DNA of 64,000 nucleotides, from contig NZ_JARUBE010000003.1 in the NCBI RefSeq assembly GCF_029626035.1, forward strand, positions 5,642,001 to 5,706,000, written 5' to 3'. Origin of the DNA: Micromonospora sp. WMMD980 (GTDB taxonomy: Bacteria > Actinomycetota > Actinomycetes > Mycobacteriales > Micromonosporaceae). Below, in pieces: positions 8,346 to 15,455 of this stretch. A program made the translations under genes and the position numbers. Each line of letters opens with the position of its first letter. Position 1 is the first letter of the stretch. The notes beneath the pieces were generated by a model. It was not told the DNA's origin and ran no database searches. It saw only the letters and a list, made by a program, of their open reading frames with translations.

Positions 8346-8774
8346 ATGCCTATCCGTACCGCTTCCGCTCGTTGGCAGGGCGACCTCGCCGAGGGCTCGG
8401 GCACCGTCCGCACCGGCAAGGGCGGCCTGTCCGGCAACTACTCCTTCACGTCGCGCTTCGAGGAGGGTGAGGGCACGAACCCCGAGGAGCTGATCGGCGC
8501 CGCGCACGCGAGCTGCTTCTCGATGGCCCTCTCCAAGCAGCTCGCCGACTCGGGCGCCACCGGCACGTCGGTGGAGACGACCGCCAAGGTGCACTTCGAC
8601 AAGACCGACGCCGGCATGACGGTGACCCGCATCGACCTGGAGACCGTCGGCCAGGCCCCCGGTCTCGACGAGGCCGGCTTCACCAAGCTGGCCGAGGCGG
8701 CCAAGGAGAACTGCCCGATCTCCCGGCTGCTGTCCCCGGGCGCGCAGATCACGCTGACCGCCCGCCTGGCCTGA
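8346..8774 (+). CDS. osmC: OsmC-family organic hydroperoxide reductase
   Basis: 142 residues, the usual OsmC length. OsmC/Ohr proteins are homodimeric thiol peroxidases that reduce organic hydroperoxides in the cytoplasm, usually with lipoylated partners. The peroxidatic Cys57 lies in AAHASCFSMAL and the resolving Cys123 in KENCPISRLL; the CPISRLL context points to OsmC rather than Ohr. ATG 8346 is chosen over an upstream ATG at 8310 because a TAGCGT -10-like element would otherwise be inside the coding sequence. A weak hairpin follows the stop codon. No thiol-sensing OhrR gene is adjacent. Confidence 0.92.
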   Translation: MPIRTASARWQGDLAEGSGTVRTGKGGLSGNYSFTSRFEEGEGTNPEELIGAAHASCFSMALSKQLADSGATGTSVETTAKVHFDKTDAGMTVTRIDLETVGQAPGLDEAGFTKLAEAAKENCPISRLLSPGAQITLTARLA

Positions 8775-8785
8775 CCACGTCCGAC

Positions 8786-8818
8786 ACGGCGGGGGTGCCC
8801 GGCGGGCGCCCTCGCCGT
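8786..8818 (+). terminator. Imperfect hairpin after osmC
   Basis: ACGGCG...CGCCGT outer arms with an inner GGGTGCCC/GGGCGCCC-like stem containing mismatches, 11 nt beyond the stop. It probably attenuates readthrough into the downstream zincin gene. Confidence 0.5.
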
Positions 8819-8853
8819 ACCGCGTGCCGACCGTGAGGGAGTGACCGGGCGAC

Positions 8854-9204
8854 GTGGCCGTGGAGATGAGCCGGGACCGGTTCGAGGAACTGGTCGGCGA
8901 GGCGCTCGACGAGGTGCCCGAGGAGTTGCTCGGGCTGATGAGCAACGTGGTCATCCTGGTCGAGGACGATCCGCCGCCCGGCGAGAACCTGCTCGGGCTC
9001 TACGAGGGACACGCGCTCACCACTCGCGGCTGGGACTACGCGGGTGTGCTGCCCGACCGCATCCTGATCTACCGGAATCCGATCCTGGCGATCTGCGACA
9101 CCGACGAGGACGTCGTCGACGAGGTCGCGGTGACAGTGGTGCACGAGATCGCCCACCACTTCGGCATCGACGACGAGCTACTGCACGCCCTCGGCTGGGG
9201 TTGA
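8854..9204 (+). CDS. Zincin-like metallopeptidase (PF06262 type)
   Basis: 116 residues, typical for the short single-domain zinicin-like metallopeptidases common in actinobacteria. The zinc-binding motif HEIAHHFGIDD spans residues 97-107 and fits HExxHxxGxxD. The N-terminal half has the family pattern MSRDRFEELVGEALDEVPEE and LLGLYEG. There is no signal peptide, so it is cytoplasmic. The physiological substrate is unknown for the family, and whether these small proteins truly cleave proteins is uncertain. GTG 8854 gives the conserved N-terminus V-A-V-E-M-S; ATG 8866 is an alternative. Confidence 0.85.
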   Translation: MAVEMSRDRFEELVGEALDEVPEELLGLMSNVVILVEDDPPPGENLLGLYEGHALTTRGWDYAGVLPDRILIYRNPILAICDTDEDVVDEVAVTVVHEIAHHFGIDDELLHALGWG

Positions 9205-9298
9205 CCCGGGTTCCGCCGGTCCCCGCTCGGCCGATCCCCGCGGTTGCGCCCGTCCCCTAACCTCCGGTGCAGGCACATCCCGATGCAGGAGGAAAACC

Positions 9299-10024
9299 AT
9301 GCGCAGCGAGCTGTTCTCCGCGGCGAACCTCGAGAAGGAGTCCCAGCAGCCGGGCATGCGGCTGCAGAACTCCAAGATGCTGAAGATCGAGCTGGACGGC
9401 GAGGCGATGGCCCGCGTCGGGTCGATGGTCGCCTACCAGGGCCAGGTGCAGTTCCAGGCGCTCGGTTCGGGCGGCATCGGCAAGTTCATCAAGCAGCGGC
9501 TCACCGGCGAGGGCGTGCCGCTGATGAAGCTCTCCGGGCGCGGCGACGTCTTCCTCGCCGAGGCCGCCAAGGACGTGCACGTCATCGACCTCGAACCGGG
9601 CGACGCGCTCTCCATCAACGGGTCCAGCGTGCTGGCCTTCGACTCGTCCCTCCAGTACGACATCAAGATGGTCAGCGGCATGGGCATGGCATCCTCCGCC
9701 GGCCTGTTCAACTGCGTCTTCACCGGGCACGGCCGGATCGCGGTCACCACCAAGGGCACCCCGGTGGTGCTGAACGTGGACGCGCCGACGTACGTCGACC
9801 CGCAGGCGGCGGTCTGCTGGTCGGCGAACCTCCAGACCGGCTACCACCGGGCCGAGCAACTCGGCCTGGGCACGCTGCTCGGCCGCAGCACCGGCGAGGC
9901 GTTCACGATGAGCTTCGCCGGTCAGGGCTTCGTCGTGGTGCAGCCCTCGGAGGAGCCGCCGGTGGCCGGCAGCGGTGCCCAGCAGCAACAGCAGGGCGGC
10001 CTGCTCGGCGGCCTGCTCCAGTGA
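9299..10024 (+). CDS. AIM24 / TRAP-like beta-structure family protein
   Basis: 241 residues of the AIM24 family, named after a yeast mitochondrial inner-membrane protein. Bacterial members have a double-stranded beta-helix fold and no assigned reaction. Seen here are the core SMVAYQGQVQFQALGSGG, the Gly-rich VFLAEAAKDVHVIDLEPGD and the terminal strands GEAFTMSFAGQGFVVVQPSE. The C-terminus ends in a Gln run (QQQQQ) and GGLLGGLLQ, a typical disordered tail. ATG 9299 has a strong Shine-Dalgarno (AGGAGG, 6 nt), and a TAACCT -10-like element lies at 9258-9263, giving a leader of about 30 nt. It is monocistronic and followed by a near-perfect hairpin. Confidence 0.87.
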   Translation: MRSELFSAANLEKESQQPGMRLQNSKMLKIELDGEAMARVGSMVAYQGQVQFQALGSGGIGKFIKQRLTGEGVPLMKLSGRGDVFLAEAAKDVHVIDLEPGDALSINGSSVLAFDSSLQYDIKMVSGMGMASSAGLFNCVFTGHGRIAVTTKGTPVVLNVDAPTYVDPQAAVCWSANLQTGYHRAEQLGLGTLLGRSTGEAFTMSFAGQGFVVVQPSEEPPVAGSGAQQQQQGGLLGGLLQ

Positions 10025-10028
10025 CCGC

Positions 10029-10067
10029 CCGGGCCGGGTGCGTCCCCGCGGGGCGCACCCGGCCCGG
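10029..10067. terminator. Long bidirectional hairpin between AIM24 gene and pheA
   Basis: 14-bp perfect arms (CCGGGCCGGGTGCG / CGCACCCGGCCCGG), with an inner CCCC/GGGG stem that makes the loop minimal. It abuts the pheA stop codon. Confidence 0.85.
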
Positions 10068-11024
10068 TCAGCTCAGCTCGCCGGCGCGCAGCCGGGCCAG
10101 CCAGGCCGCCGCGTCGGCGTAGTCGGCGTCGGAGAGACCGGCCGGCGCCGGCGTCGGCCGGTCACCCGCCGCCGCGCTCCAGCGGTGCCGGGGATACGAC
10201 CCGAGGAAGCGCACGTCGGCGCAGACCCGGCGCAGCCCGCGTAGCGCCTCGCCGAGGCGTACGTCGGCGACGTGCCCGGTGCAGTCCAGGAAGAACACGT
10301 ACCGCCCGAGCGCCTCGCCGGTCGGGCGGGACTCGATCCGGGTCAGGTTCACCCCGCGCACGGCCAGCTCCATGAGCACGGACAGCAGCGCGCCCACCCG
10401 GTCGTGCGCGATGTAGACCGCCAGCGAGGTCAGGTCGTCGCCGGTCGGCGGCGGGGGCGGCCCGGGGTAGGACACCAGTGCGAACCGGGTCACCGCGTCG
10501 GGGTGGTCGGCGATCTTGTCGGCGAGGACGGTCAGCCGGTGCCGGCTGGCGCCGATCGGGGCGCAGACAGCGGCGTCGTACTCCCCGTTCGCCGCCCCGG
10601 CCGCGGCGGCGCCGTTGGAGAGCACGTCGACCACGGTGGCGTCGGGCAGGTGGTCGCGGAGCCAGCCGCGGCACTGGGTGGACGCCTGCGGGTGGGCCGC
10701 CACGGTGCGGATCGCGGCCGGTGTGACGCCGGACCGGCCGGCGAGCACGAACTCCACCGGCAGGACCACCTCCCGCGTGATCACCAACGGGTCGCCCTCG
10801 GCCAGTTCGTCGAGCGTCACCCCGACCGCGCCGCCGATGGAGTTCTCCAGCGGCACCAGCGCGGCGTCGGCCTCCCCGGCCCGTACGGCGTCGAGCGCCT
10901 CGCCGACGCTACGGGCGGGTGTGCGATCGCCGCGTTCGGCGGCCGGCACGGTCCGGAGGGCCTGTTCGGCGAAGGTTCCTTCGGGCCCGAGGAAGACGAA
11001 GCGGGTGGGCGGTGTTCCCGGCAT
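10068..11024 (-). CDS. pheA: Prephenate dehydratase
   Basis: 318 residues. It converts prephenate to phenylpyruvate, the committed step to phenylalanine. The catalytic PDT domain (about residues 1-185) starts FVFLGPEGTFAEQALR and contains NSIGGAVGVTLDEL, AHPQASTQCRGWL and the TRF motif (DAVTRFALVS). The ACT domain (about 195-280) carries NLTRIESRPTG, the phenylalanine-binding ESRP motif, indicating feedback inhibition. ATG 11024 is preferred because a TAGGCT -10-like element lies 7 nt upstream; GTG 11042 would place the start upstream of that promoter. It follows an antisense-adjacent lipoprotein gene on the same strand whose TAG stop forms part of this -10. Confidence 0.95.
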   Translation of the reverse strand: MPGTPPTRFVFLGPEGTFAEQALRTVPAAERGDRTPARSVGEALDAVRAGEADAALVPLENSIGGAVGVTLDELAEGDPLVITREVVLPVEFVLAGRSGVTPAAIRTVAAHPQASTQCRGWLRDHLPDATVVDVLSNGAAAAGAANGEYDAAVCAPIGASRHRLTVLADKIADHPDAVTRFALVSYPGPPPPPTGDDLTSLAVYIAHDRVGALLSVLMELAVRGVNLTRIESRPTGEALGRYVFFLDCTGHVADVRLGEALRGLRRVCADVRFLGSYPRHRWSAAAGDRPTPAPAGLSDADYADAAAWLARLRAGELS

Positions 11025-11031
11025 GGCGACC

Positions 11032-11037
11032 AGCCTA
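11032..11037 (-). promoter_or_regulatory. Putative -10 element of pheA (TAGGCT) overlapping upstream stop codon
   Basis: The TAG stop of the upstream lipoprotein gene (11037-11035) is the first half of TAGGCT, 7 nt before ATG 11024. Confidence 0.5.
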
Positions 11038-11562
11038 CGCACCCGGCATGCCGTCGCAGGCCAGGGTGCGGATGCCCGGCGGTGCGGTGGCCCGCACCTC
11101 GACGCCGCACACGTCCGTGCCGGCGGTCACCAGGATGGGCGTGCGACCCCGGGTGACCACCTGGAGTTCCTCGTGCCCGGCGACCGCCAGCACGGTGTAG
11201 TGCCAGCCCTCGGCGCAGAGCGGTCCGGTCCGGACGGTCACCCGCACGTCGCGGGGGAGCACGCCGGCGGAGCCGCGCAACAGGGTGACAATCCGGTTCC
11301 CGGACGGCGTGCCGCCGCAGGGCGCGGCGGCCGGCCCGGGTGTCGGGGCGGCGGGTACGGCCGGGACGGCCGGGACGGCCGGGGCGGCCGGCGCGCTCGC
11401 GGTGGCCGGCGCGGTCGGGGTCGGGCCGGACGGCGTGGCCGACACCGTGGGACGGGGTCCGTCGGTGCCGGCGGACGGCTCACGCAGCTCGGGCGGCTGG
11501 CCGCAGGCGGCGACCGCGAGCAGCGCGAGCAGCATCGCCGTCAGGGGCGGGGTGCGGGGCAC
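11035..11562 (-). CDS. Hypothetical lipoprotein with Ala/Pro-rich linker
   Basis: 175 residues of unknown function. The N-terminus PRTPPLTAMLLALLAVAAC is a lipoprotein signal peptide with lipobox AVAAC. After Cys20 comes a Pro/Ala/Thr-rich spacer with short AVP repeats, then a globular C-terminal domain of about 95 residues with four cysteines (APCGG, PLCAEGW, TDVCGVE, LACDG) that could form two disulfides outside the membrane. GTG 11562 has GAGGAC 6-7 nt upstream and starts the signal peptide cleanly; ATG 11595 would add eleven polar residues. A TACGAT -10-like hexamer lies at 11614-11619. I do not recognise the domain. Confidence 0.7.
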   Translation of the reverse strand: MPRTPPLTAMLLALLAVAACGQPPELREPSAGTDGPRPTVSATPSGPTPTAPATASAPAAPAVPAVPAVPAAPTPGPAAAPCGGTPSGNRIVTLLRGSAGVLPRDVRVTVRTGPLCAEGWHYTVLAVAGHEELQVVTRGRTPILVTAGTDVCGVEVRATAPPGIRTLACDGMPGA

Positions 11563-11673
11563 GATGCAGTCCTCGACATCGACGGGCGTCGTCACGGCCC
11601 GGGGGCCGTGCCCATCGTAGGAAACTCGCCGGCCCGGGTGAAGCCGGGTGTCCGATCCGGTGCGCGGGCCGGC

Positions 11674-12129
11674 TCAGAGCACGGAGAAGAACGTCAGCGA
11701 GCCGGCCACCGCGGCGCCGGCGAGCACGGGGGTGGAGATGGCGTCCACCGTCGTGCCGGCGTCGGAGCCCGGCCCCTGCACCCGGAGCAGCCCTCGGGCC
11801 AGCCGGCCGGAGAGCAGCGCGAGCAGCGGGGGGATCTTGTCGGTCTCCTGCTCGGTCAGCTCGCTCGGGCTGGCAGTGAAGTCGACCAGGCGCAGGCCAC
11901 CCTCGAGCAGGGGCAGGCCGATCACGTCCTCCGGCGCGCCGAGGCAGAGCATGTCGCAGCCGGACGAGGAGATGGCCACCACTGTGGTGTCCGCGTCGAT
12001 CAGCAGGCACGGCTCGGCGGCCCGGGAGACCGTCCCGGACCACTGCGCGAAGTTGTCGGTCTCCTGCTCGGTGCGGGTGTCCGTGGGGGACGCGAACACT
12101 TCCGAGAGTGAGAGCTCGACGTGGGCCAC
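11674..12129 (-). CDS. PAS-like sensory domain protein, function unknown
   Basis: 151 residues. The middle reads EPCLLIDADTTVVAISSSGC...LGAPEDVIGLPLLEGG, which looks like a PAS core (strand, turn, then the glycine-rich IGLPL segment), although no cofactor residue is evident. A hydrophobic stretch VLAGAAVAGSLTFFSVL at the very C-terminus could be a tail anchor. The upstream part of the long frame is low-complexity Pro/Arg sequence without homology, so GTG 12129 is taken, with AGGAGG 4 nt before it. A TAGCGT -10-like hexamer lies at 12161-12166. The 229 nt between this gene and the next upstream gene hold only that promoter. Confidence 0.6.
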   Translation of the reverse strand: MAHVELSLSEVFASPTDTRTEQETDNFAQWSGTVSRAAEPCLLIDADTTVVAISSSGCDMLCLGAPEDVIGLPLLEGGLRLVDFTASPSELTEQETDKIPPLLALLSGRLARGLLRVQGPGSDAGTTVDAISTPVLAGAAVAGSLTFFSVL

Positions 12130-12358
12130 CGCGCCTCCTATGTACACCGACGGTCCGTCCACGCTAGCCGGTCGGCACGGCGACCTTCCGGCCGCGCTGC
12201 GCCTCCCGGTCCCCACCGCGGCCGAGGGGCCGGGCGGCCCGGTGGCCGGGGACGTGCGTCGGTGCGGCGGGAGCCCCGGGGGTCGGGCGGCCAGCGACGA
12301 CGCGGACCGACGGACCGGTCGGGGCGGTGTCGCGGACCGCGTGGCGTCGTCGCAGACG

Positions 12359-13093
12359 TTACCGCCGGGCGGCCCGCTTGTCAGCGGCCGTTCGGCCCTC
12401 GTCATACCACCGGTAGTCGGCGGATGGACGGTACGTGCCGTTCAACCACGTCGACGGAGCCTGGGCGACCCGGGACAGTTTCTCGGCGGTGGCCGGGGTG
12501 ATCCGGTTGCCGGCGGCCACGAGCAGCCGGTCCAGCTCCCGGTGGGTGGCCATCAGACAGTCCTTGGGCAGGCCGTAGACGCTGATGACGCCGGAACCGA
12601 CGAAGGTCAGCACCGGCGTCACCGGGATCGGCAGGCCGACCGCGTCGGAGAGCGCCTTGCTGGCCCGCTTGGCGTCGCGGCGCGCCTCGGCCACGTAGGG
12701 CGGACGCTTGCCGTTGATCTGCACGACGTCGCCGGCGACCAGCACGCGGGCCCGGCCGTGGTCGGCGATGGTGACCGCGAAGAGACCGCTCGGCCCGATC
12801 GCGAGGAACCCGGCCCGGTCGTCCGCACCGTTGTCGAACAGCGCGTCGGCGGGGTCCGTCCGGGGCCATTCGATGACGTGCCAGGCGGGCCCGAGGTGGT
12901 CGAGCTGCCCGAGGGCGCGGGCCCCGGCGGCCTCCAACCGGCGGGCGCCCCGCTCGGCCCGGCGGCGGCGGGCCCACTCCAGTGGAGTCGGCCGGGCCGG
13001 CTCGAGCGCCGACGTGGCCTCGACCCGGGGCGGTGCCGCGCGGGGCGGCAGTGCCCGGCTCGGTACGGCTCGGCGAGCGGGAAAGACAGTCAT
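12359..13093 (-). CDS. NERD-like (nuclease-related domain) protein
   Basis: 244 residues. After a basic, proline-rich N-terminal 50 residues comes a fold like the nuclease-related domain: ALGQLDHLGPAWHVIEW, NGADDRAGFLAIGPSGLFAVTIADHG and VLVAGDVVQINGKRPPYVAEARRDAKRASKAL. In active NERD proteins a D-(E/x)xK pattern forms the catalytic site; here the corresponding positions do not show a clear catalytic triad, so nuclease activity is doubtful. The C-terminus ends STWLNGTYRPSADYRWYDEG. ATG 13093 has GGAGG 5 nt upstream; a TAGGGT hexamer at 13136-13141 is a candidate -10. It is divergent from arcA. Confidence 0.65.
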   Translation of the reverse strand: MTVFPARRAVPSRALPPRAAPPRVEATSALEPARPTPLEWARRRRAERGARRLEAAGARALGQLDHLGPAWHVIEWPRTDPADALFDNGADDRAGFLAIGPSGLFAVTIADHGRARVLVAGDVVQINGKRPPYVAEARRDAKRASKALSDAVGLPIPVTPVLTFVGSGVISVYGLPKDCLMATHRELDRLLVAAGNRITPATAEKLSRVAQAPSTWLNGTYRPSADYRWYDEGRTAADKRAARR

Positions 13094-13190
13094 CGCGACC
13101 TCCGGCAAAAGGTCTCTCGAAGTTATGTCTCCACTACCCTACGTTGCGCACCCGGGGTCTCGGCAAGTTGGACCGCCGGAATGAGTGCGG

Positions 13191-13207
13191 ATGAATGCCA
13201 TATTCAT
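13191..13207. promoter_or_regulatory. AT-rich inverted repeat upstream of arcA (possible ArgR-like operator)
   Basis: ATGAAT-gccat-ATTCAT has perfect 6-bp arms in an AT-rich patch that stands out from the surrounding GC. It resembles the TGAAT...ATTCA arms of ARG boxes, but the spacer is 5 bp rather than 4. It is centred about 57 nt before the arcA GTG. Confidence 0.4.
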
Positions 13208-13243
13208 TCACACTTCTTTTCCGGATGGTGCGGAAGCCTGCCC

Positions 13244-13249
13244 TAGGCT
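13244..13249 (+). promoter_or_regulatory. Putative -10 element of arcA (TAGGCT)
   Basis: TAGGCT ends 6 nt before GTG 13256, a leaderless arrangement. Confidence 0.5.
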
Positions 13250-13255
13250 GCGAGG

Positions 13256-14470
13256 GTGACGCACTACGTGGACAGCGAAGTGGCCCGACTCGGCACGGTG
13301 CTGCTGCACCGCCCGGGTCCGGAACTCGCCCGCCTCACCCCACGCAACAACGACTCCCTCCTCTTTGACGCTATCCCATGGGTGGGACGTGCGCAGGAGG
13401 AGCACGACGCGTTCGCGGCGGCCCTGCGCTCGCGCGGCGTGGAGGTGCTCTACCTGGCCGACCTGCTGACCGAGACGCTCGCCGTGCCGGACGCCCGGGC
13501 CGAGCTGGCCGACCAGGTACTGCGTTCGCCGCGCCTCGGCGACACGCTCCGGGCCCGGGTCGCCGACCACCTGGCGTACCTCGATCCGGCCGCCCTCGCC
13601 GACGTGTTCATGGCCGGTCTCGCGCACGAGGAGTTGCGGATCGGCGCCGAGCGGCCGGGCGGTCTGGTCTGGACGCTGATGGACCGGCACGACTTCGTCA
13701 TCGACCCGTTGCCCAACCTTCTCTTCACCCGCGACTCGTCGGTCTGGATCGGCGACCGGGTCGGCGTGACCAGCCTGGCCATGCCGGCGCGGCGGCGGGA
13801 GACCACCCTCACCGACGCGATCTACCGCTACCACCCGCGCTTCGTCGGCACCGAGTTCGTCTACCACCCCGGGCTGGAGCACCTGGAGGGCGGCGACGTG
13901 CTGCTGCTCGCGCCCGGCGTGCTCGCCGTCGGCGTCGGGGAACGCACCACCCCGGCCGGGGCCGAGCGGCTGGCCCGGCAGGTCTTCGCCGCCGGGCTGG
14001 CGCACAGCATCCTGGTGGTGCCGATCGCCCAGGAACGCGCCACCATGCACCTGGACACGGTCTGCACCATGGTCGACGTGGACGCCGTGCTGATGTATCC
14101 GAACATCGCCAGTGAGCTGTCCGCGTACACCGTCGTGGCCGGCCCCGACGGCGAGCCGAGGGTCGACGGCCCGGCCCCGTTCCTGCGGGCCGCCGCCGAC
14201 GCGATGGACCTCGACCAGCTCCGGGTGATCGACACCGGCCTGGACCCGGTCACCGCCGAACGCGAGCAGTGGGACGACGGCAACAACACGCTCGCCCTCG
14301 CGCCGCGCCTCTGCGTGGGCTACGAACGCAACGTGGAGACCAACGCGCAGTTGGAACGGGCCGGCATCGAGGTGATCGCCATCGCCGGCTCCGAGCTGGG
14401 CTCCGGCCGCGGCGGCCCCCGCTGCATGTCCTGCCCCCTGGTCCGGGAGAAAGGAGGGGCCCCCTCTTAA
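13256..14470 (+). CDS. arcA: Arginine deiminase
   Basis: 404 residues. It hydrolyses arginine to citrulline and ammonia in the cytoplasm. Pentein-fold signatures are [14 protein letters not shown] (substrate Asp), the HLEGGDVL region (catalytic Glu), [13 protein letters not shown] (catalytic His) and the C-terminal [12 protein letters not shown] with the Cys nucleophile. Length matches family members of about 400-410 residues. GTG 13256 is preceded by a -10-like TAGGCT at 6 nt and an AT-rich dyad, suggesting a leaderless and regulated transcript. No arcB or arcC follow. The TAA stop codon and last codons lie inside a dispersed palindromic repeat, so the final few residues (about EKGGAPS) come from the repeat rather than the family. 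Confidence 0.95.
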   Translation: MTHYVDSEVARLGTVLLHRPGPELARLTPRNNDSLLFDAIPWVGRAQEEHDAFAAALRSRGVEVLYLADLLTETLAVPDARAELADQVLRSPRLGDTLRARVADHLAYLDPAALADVFMAGLAHEELRIGAERPGGLVWTLMDRHDFVIDPLPNLLFTRDSSVWIGDRVGVTSLAMPARRRETTLTDAIYRYHPRFVGTEFVYHPGLEHLEGGDVLLLAPGVLAVGVGERTTPAGAERLARQVFAAGLAHSILVVPIAQERATMHLDTVCTMVDVDAVLMYPNIASELSAYTVVAGPDGEPRVDGPAPFLRAAADAMDLDQLRVIDTGLDPVTAEREQWDDGNNTLALAPRLCVGYERNVETNAQLERAGIEVIAIAGSELGSGRGGPRCMSCPLVREKGGAPS

Positions 14471-14534
14471 CGCCTCCGGTAGAGAAGGGGCCCCCTCTCA
14501 CGCGCAGGCGTTAACAGGGGGCCCCTCCTTACAC
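14449..14534. repeat. Composite palindromic repeat: two-hairpin element plus an extra unit (units U1-U3)
   Basis: Three palindromic units of about 26 bp lie between convergent arcA and DUF5926. U1 is 14449-14474, U2 is 14478-14503 and U3 is 14507-14534. Each has a core close to AGGGGGCCCCT flanked by GCGTTAA on one side and CCTTnC or TCTACC on the other. U1+U2 read in reverse match the element at 33503-33559 unit by unit, including the CTCTACCG...GCGTTAAG junction. TTAACGCC (14467-14474) and GGCGTTAA (14507-14514) also form an outer inverted pair. The likely role is bidirectional termination. Confidence 0.85.
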
Positions 14535-14542
14535 CCGGGCGG

Positions 14543-15424
14543 TCAGCGCAGGGTGAGCTGGCGGCCGAGCAGGCCCTGGCGGGCGCGCCGGCCGGCGGCG
14601 TCCAGCGGCTCCCGCTCGCCGAGCGCCTCGGCGTAGCGCTTGGCGAACTCGGCGACCGGGCCCTCCCACTCGGCGGCCGGAGTCTCCTCGGGCAGGTCCC
14701 ACACCGGCGTCAGGCGGCCGTGCGCCCGGAACATGCCGGCGAACTTCGTGCCGTCGCCGAGGGTCAGCTCCCCGGCTGCGCCGAGGCGGGAGAGGGCGTC
14801 CAGCGCGGCGTCCTCGTCGTCCGGCAGCACCCAGCGCACGTGGGCCTTCTCCGGCACCTGGCACCAGTAGGCCGCCCGGGCCGCGTCCAGCTTCACCGTC
14901 GGGTAGATTGCCGCGTTGGCCCGCTCCAGGGACGCCTGCACCGTCCCGTCGTCGGCGGCGCCCGGGTCGAGCCAGAAGTCGAACCCGTCGTGCATGCTGA
15001 TCTCCAGCGGGCCGTCCACCAGAATGTCCTGGAGACGGGGTCCGGGGCCGGGCAGCGGCGGCACGCTCACCTGCTTACCCGGCTCGGTACGCAGCGCGCA
15101 GAGCAGCGCGTCGGCCAGGTCCCGGGAGACGTCGCCGGACTGCTGGTGCCGTTGCAGGCCGACGAGGACCCGCCCGTCCGGCTTCGCCACCGCCGGGGCG
15201 GCCATCGGCAGCACGGTGGCCAGGACGACCGGCCGATCGCCGTACTCCTCGACCAGTTCCGGGGTCAGCCGCAGCGGCGCGGACGCGGCCGGCACCAGCT
15301 CACGAAGGGCGATCCACTCCGGCTCGTCGACCAGGCCCTCGAACGGTCGGGGCACGAAGACGTCCCGCACCTTCTCCCGCTTCGGGGTGGCTTCGGCCCG
15401 TTGGTTCTTTCGACGCTTGCTCAC
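14543..15424 (-). CDS. DUF5926 family protein
   Basis: 293 residues of an actinobacteria-restricted conserved protein with no known activity. The basic N-terminus MSKRRKNQRAEATPKREKVR is followed by VFVPRPFEGLVDEPEWIALRELVPAASAPL, then LATVLPMAAPAVAKPDGRV, HDGFDFWLDPGA and KAHVRWVLPDDEDAALDALSRL. The positively charged start suggests nucleic-acid or ribosome contact, but that is only inference. GTG 15424 is used because no earlier start exists after the IS end. A TAGGCT -10-like element lies 8 nt upstream, and its first three bases belong to the CTAG target duplication of the neighbouring insertion sequence. Confidence 0.85.
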   Translation of the reverse strand: MSKRRKNQRAEATPKREKVRDVFVPRPFEGLVDEPEWIALRELVPAASAPLRLTPELVEEYGDRPVVLATVLPMAAPAVAKPDGRVLVGLQRHQQSGDVSRDLADALLCALRTEPGKQVSVPPLPGPGPRLQDILVDGPLEISMHDGFDFWLDPGAADDGTVQASLERANAAIYPTVKLDAARAAYWCQVPEKAHVRWVLPDDEDAALDALSRLGAAGELTLGDGTKFAGMFRAHGRLTPVWDLPEETPAAEWEGPVAEFAKRYAEALGEREPLDAAGRRARQGLLGRQLTLR

Positions 15425-15432
15425 GGCGAGAC

Positions 15433-15438
15433 AGCCTA
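15433..15438 (-). promoter_or_regulatory. Putative -10 element (TAGGCT) of DUF5926 gene, touched by the IS target duplication
   Basis: It lies 8 nt before GTG 15424. T-A-G come from the CTAG duplicate (15436-15439); everything farther upstream is now IS sequence, so any native -35 region has been displaced. Confidence 0.5.
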
Positions 15439-15455
15439 GTACTCCAACGTCACTT
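15436..15455. repeat. Left end of the IS701-family element: target duplication CTAG and terminal inverted repeat
   Basis: CTAG (15436-15439) is followed by TACTCCAACGTCACTT (15440-15455), the exact reverse complement of 16826-16841. Confidence 0.9.

Noticed and set aside
12130..12358. Upstream extension of the PAS-like protein into 12130-12405
   Set aside because: The extension is low-complexity Arg/Pro/Ala sequence without a Shine-Dalgarno, while GTG 12129 has AGGAGG and a promoter-like hexamer lies inside the extension.
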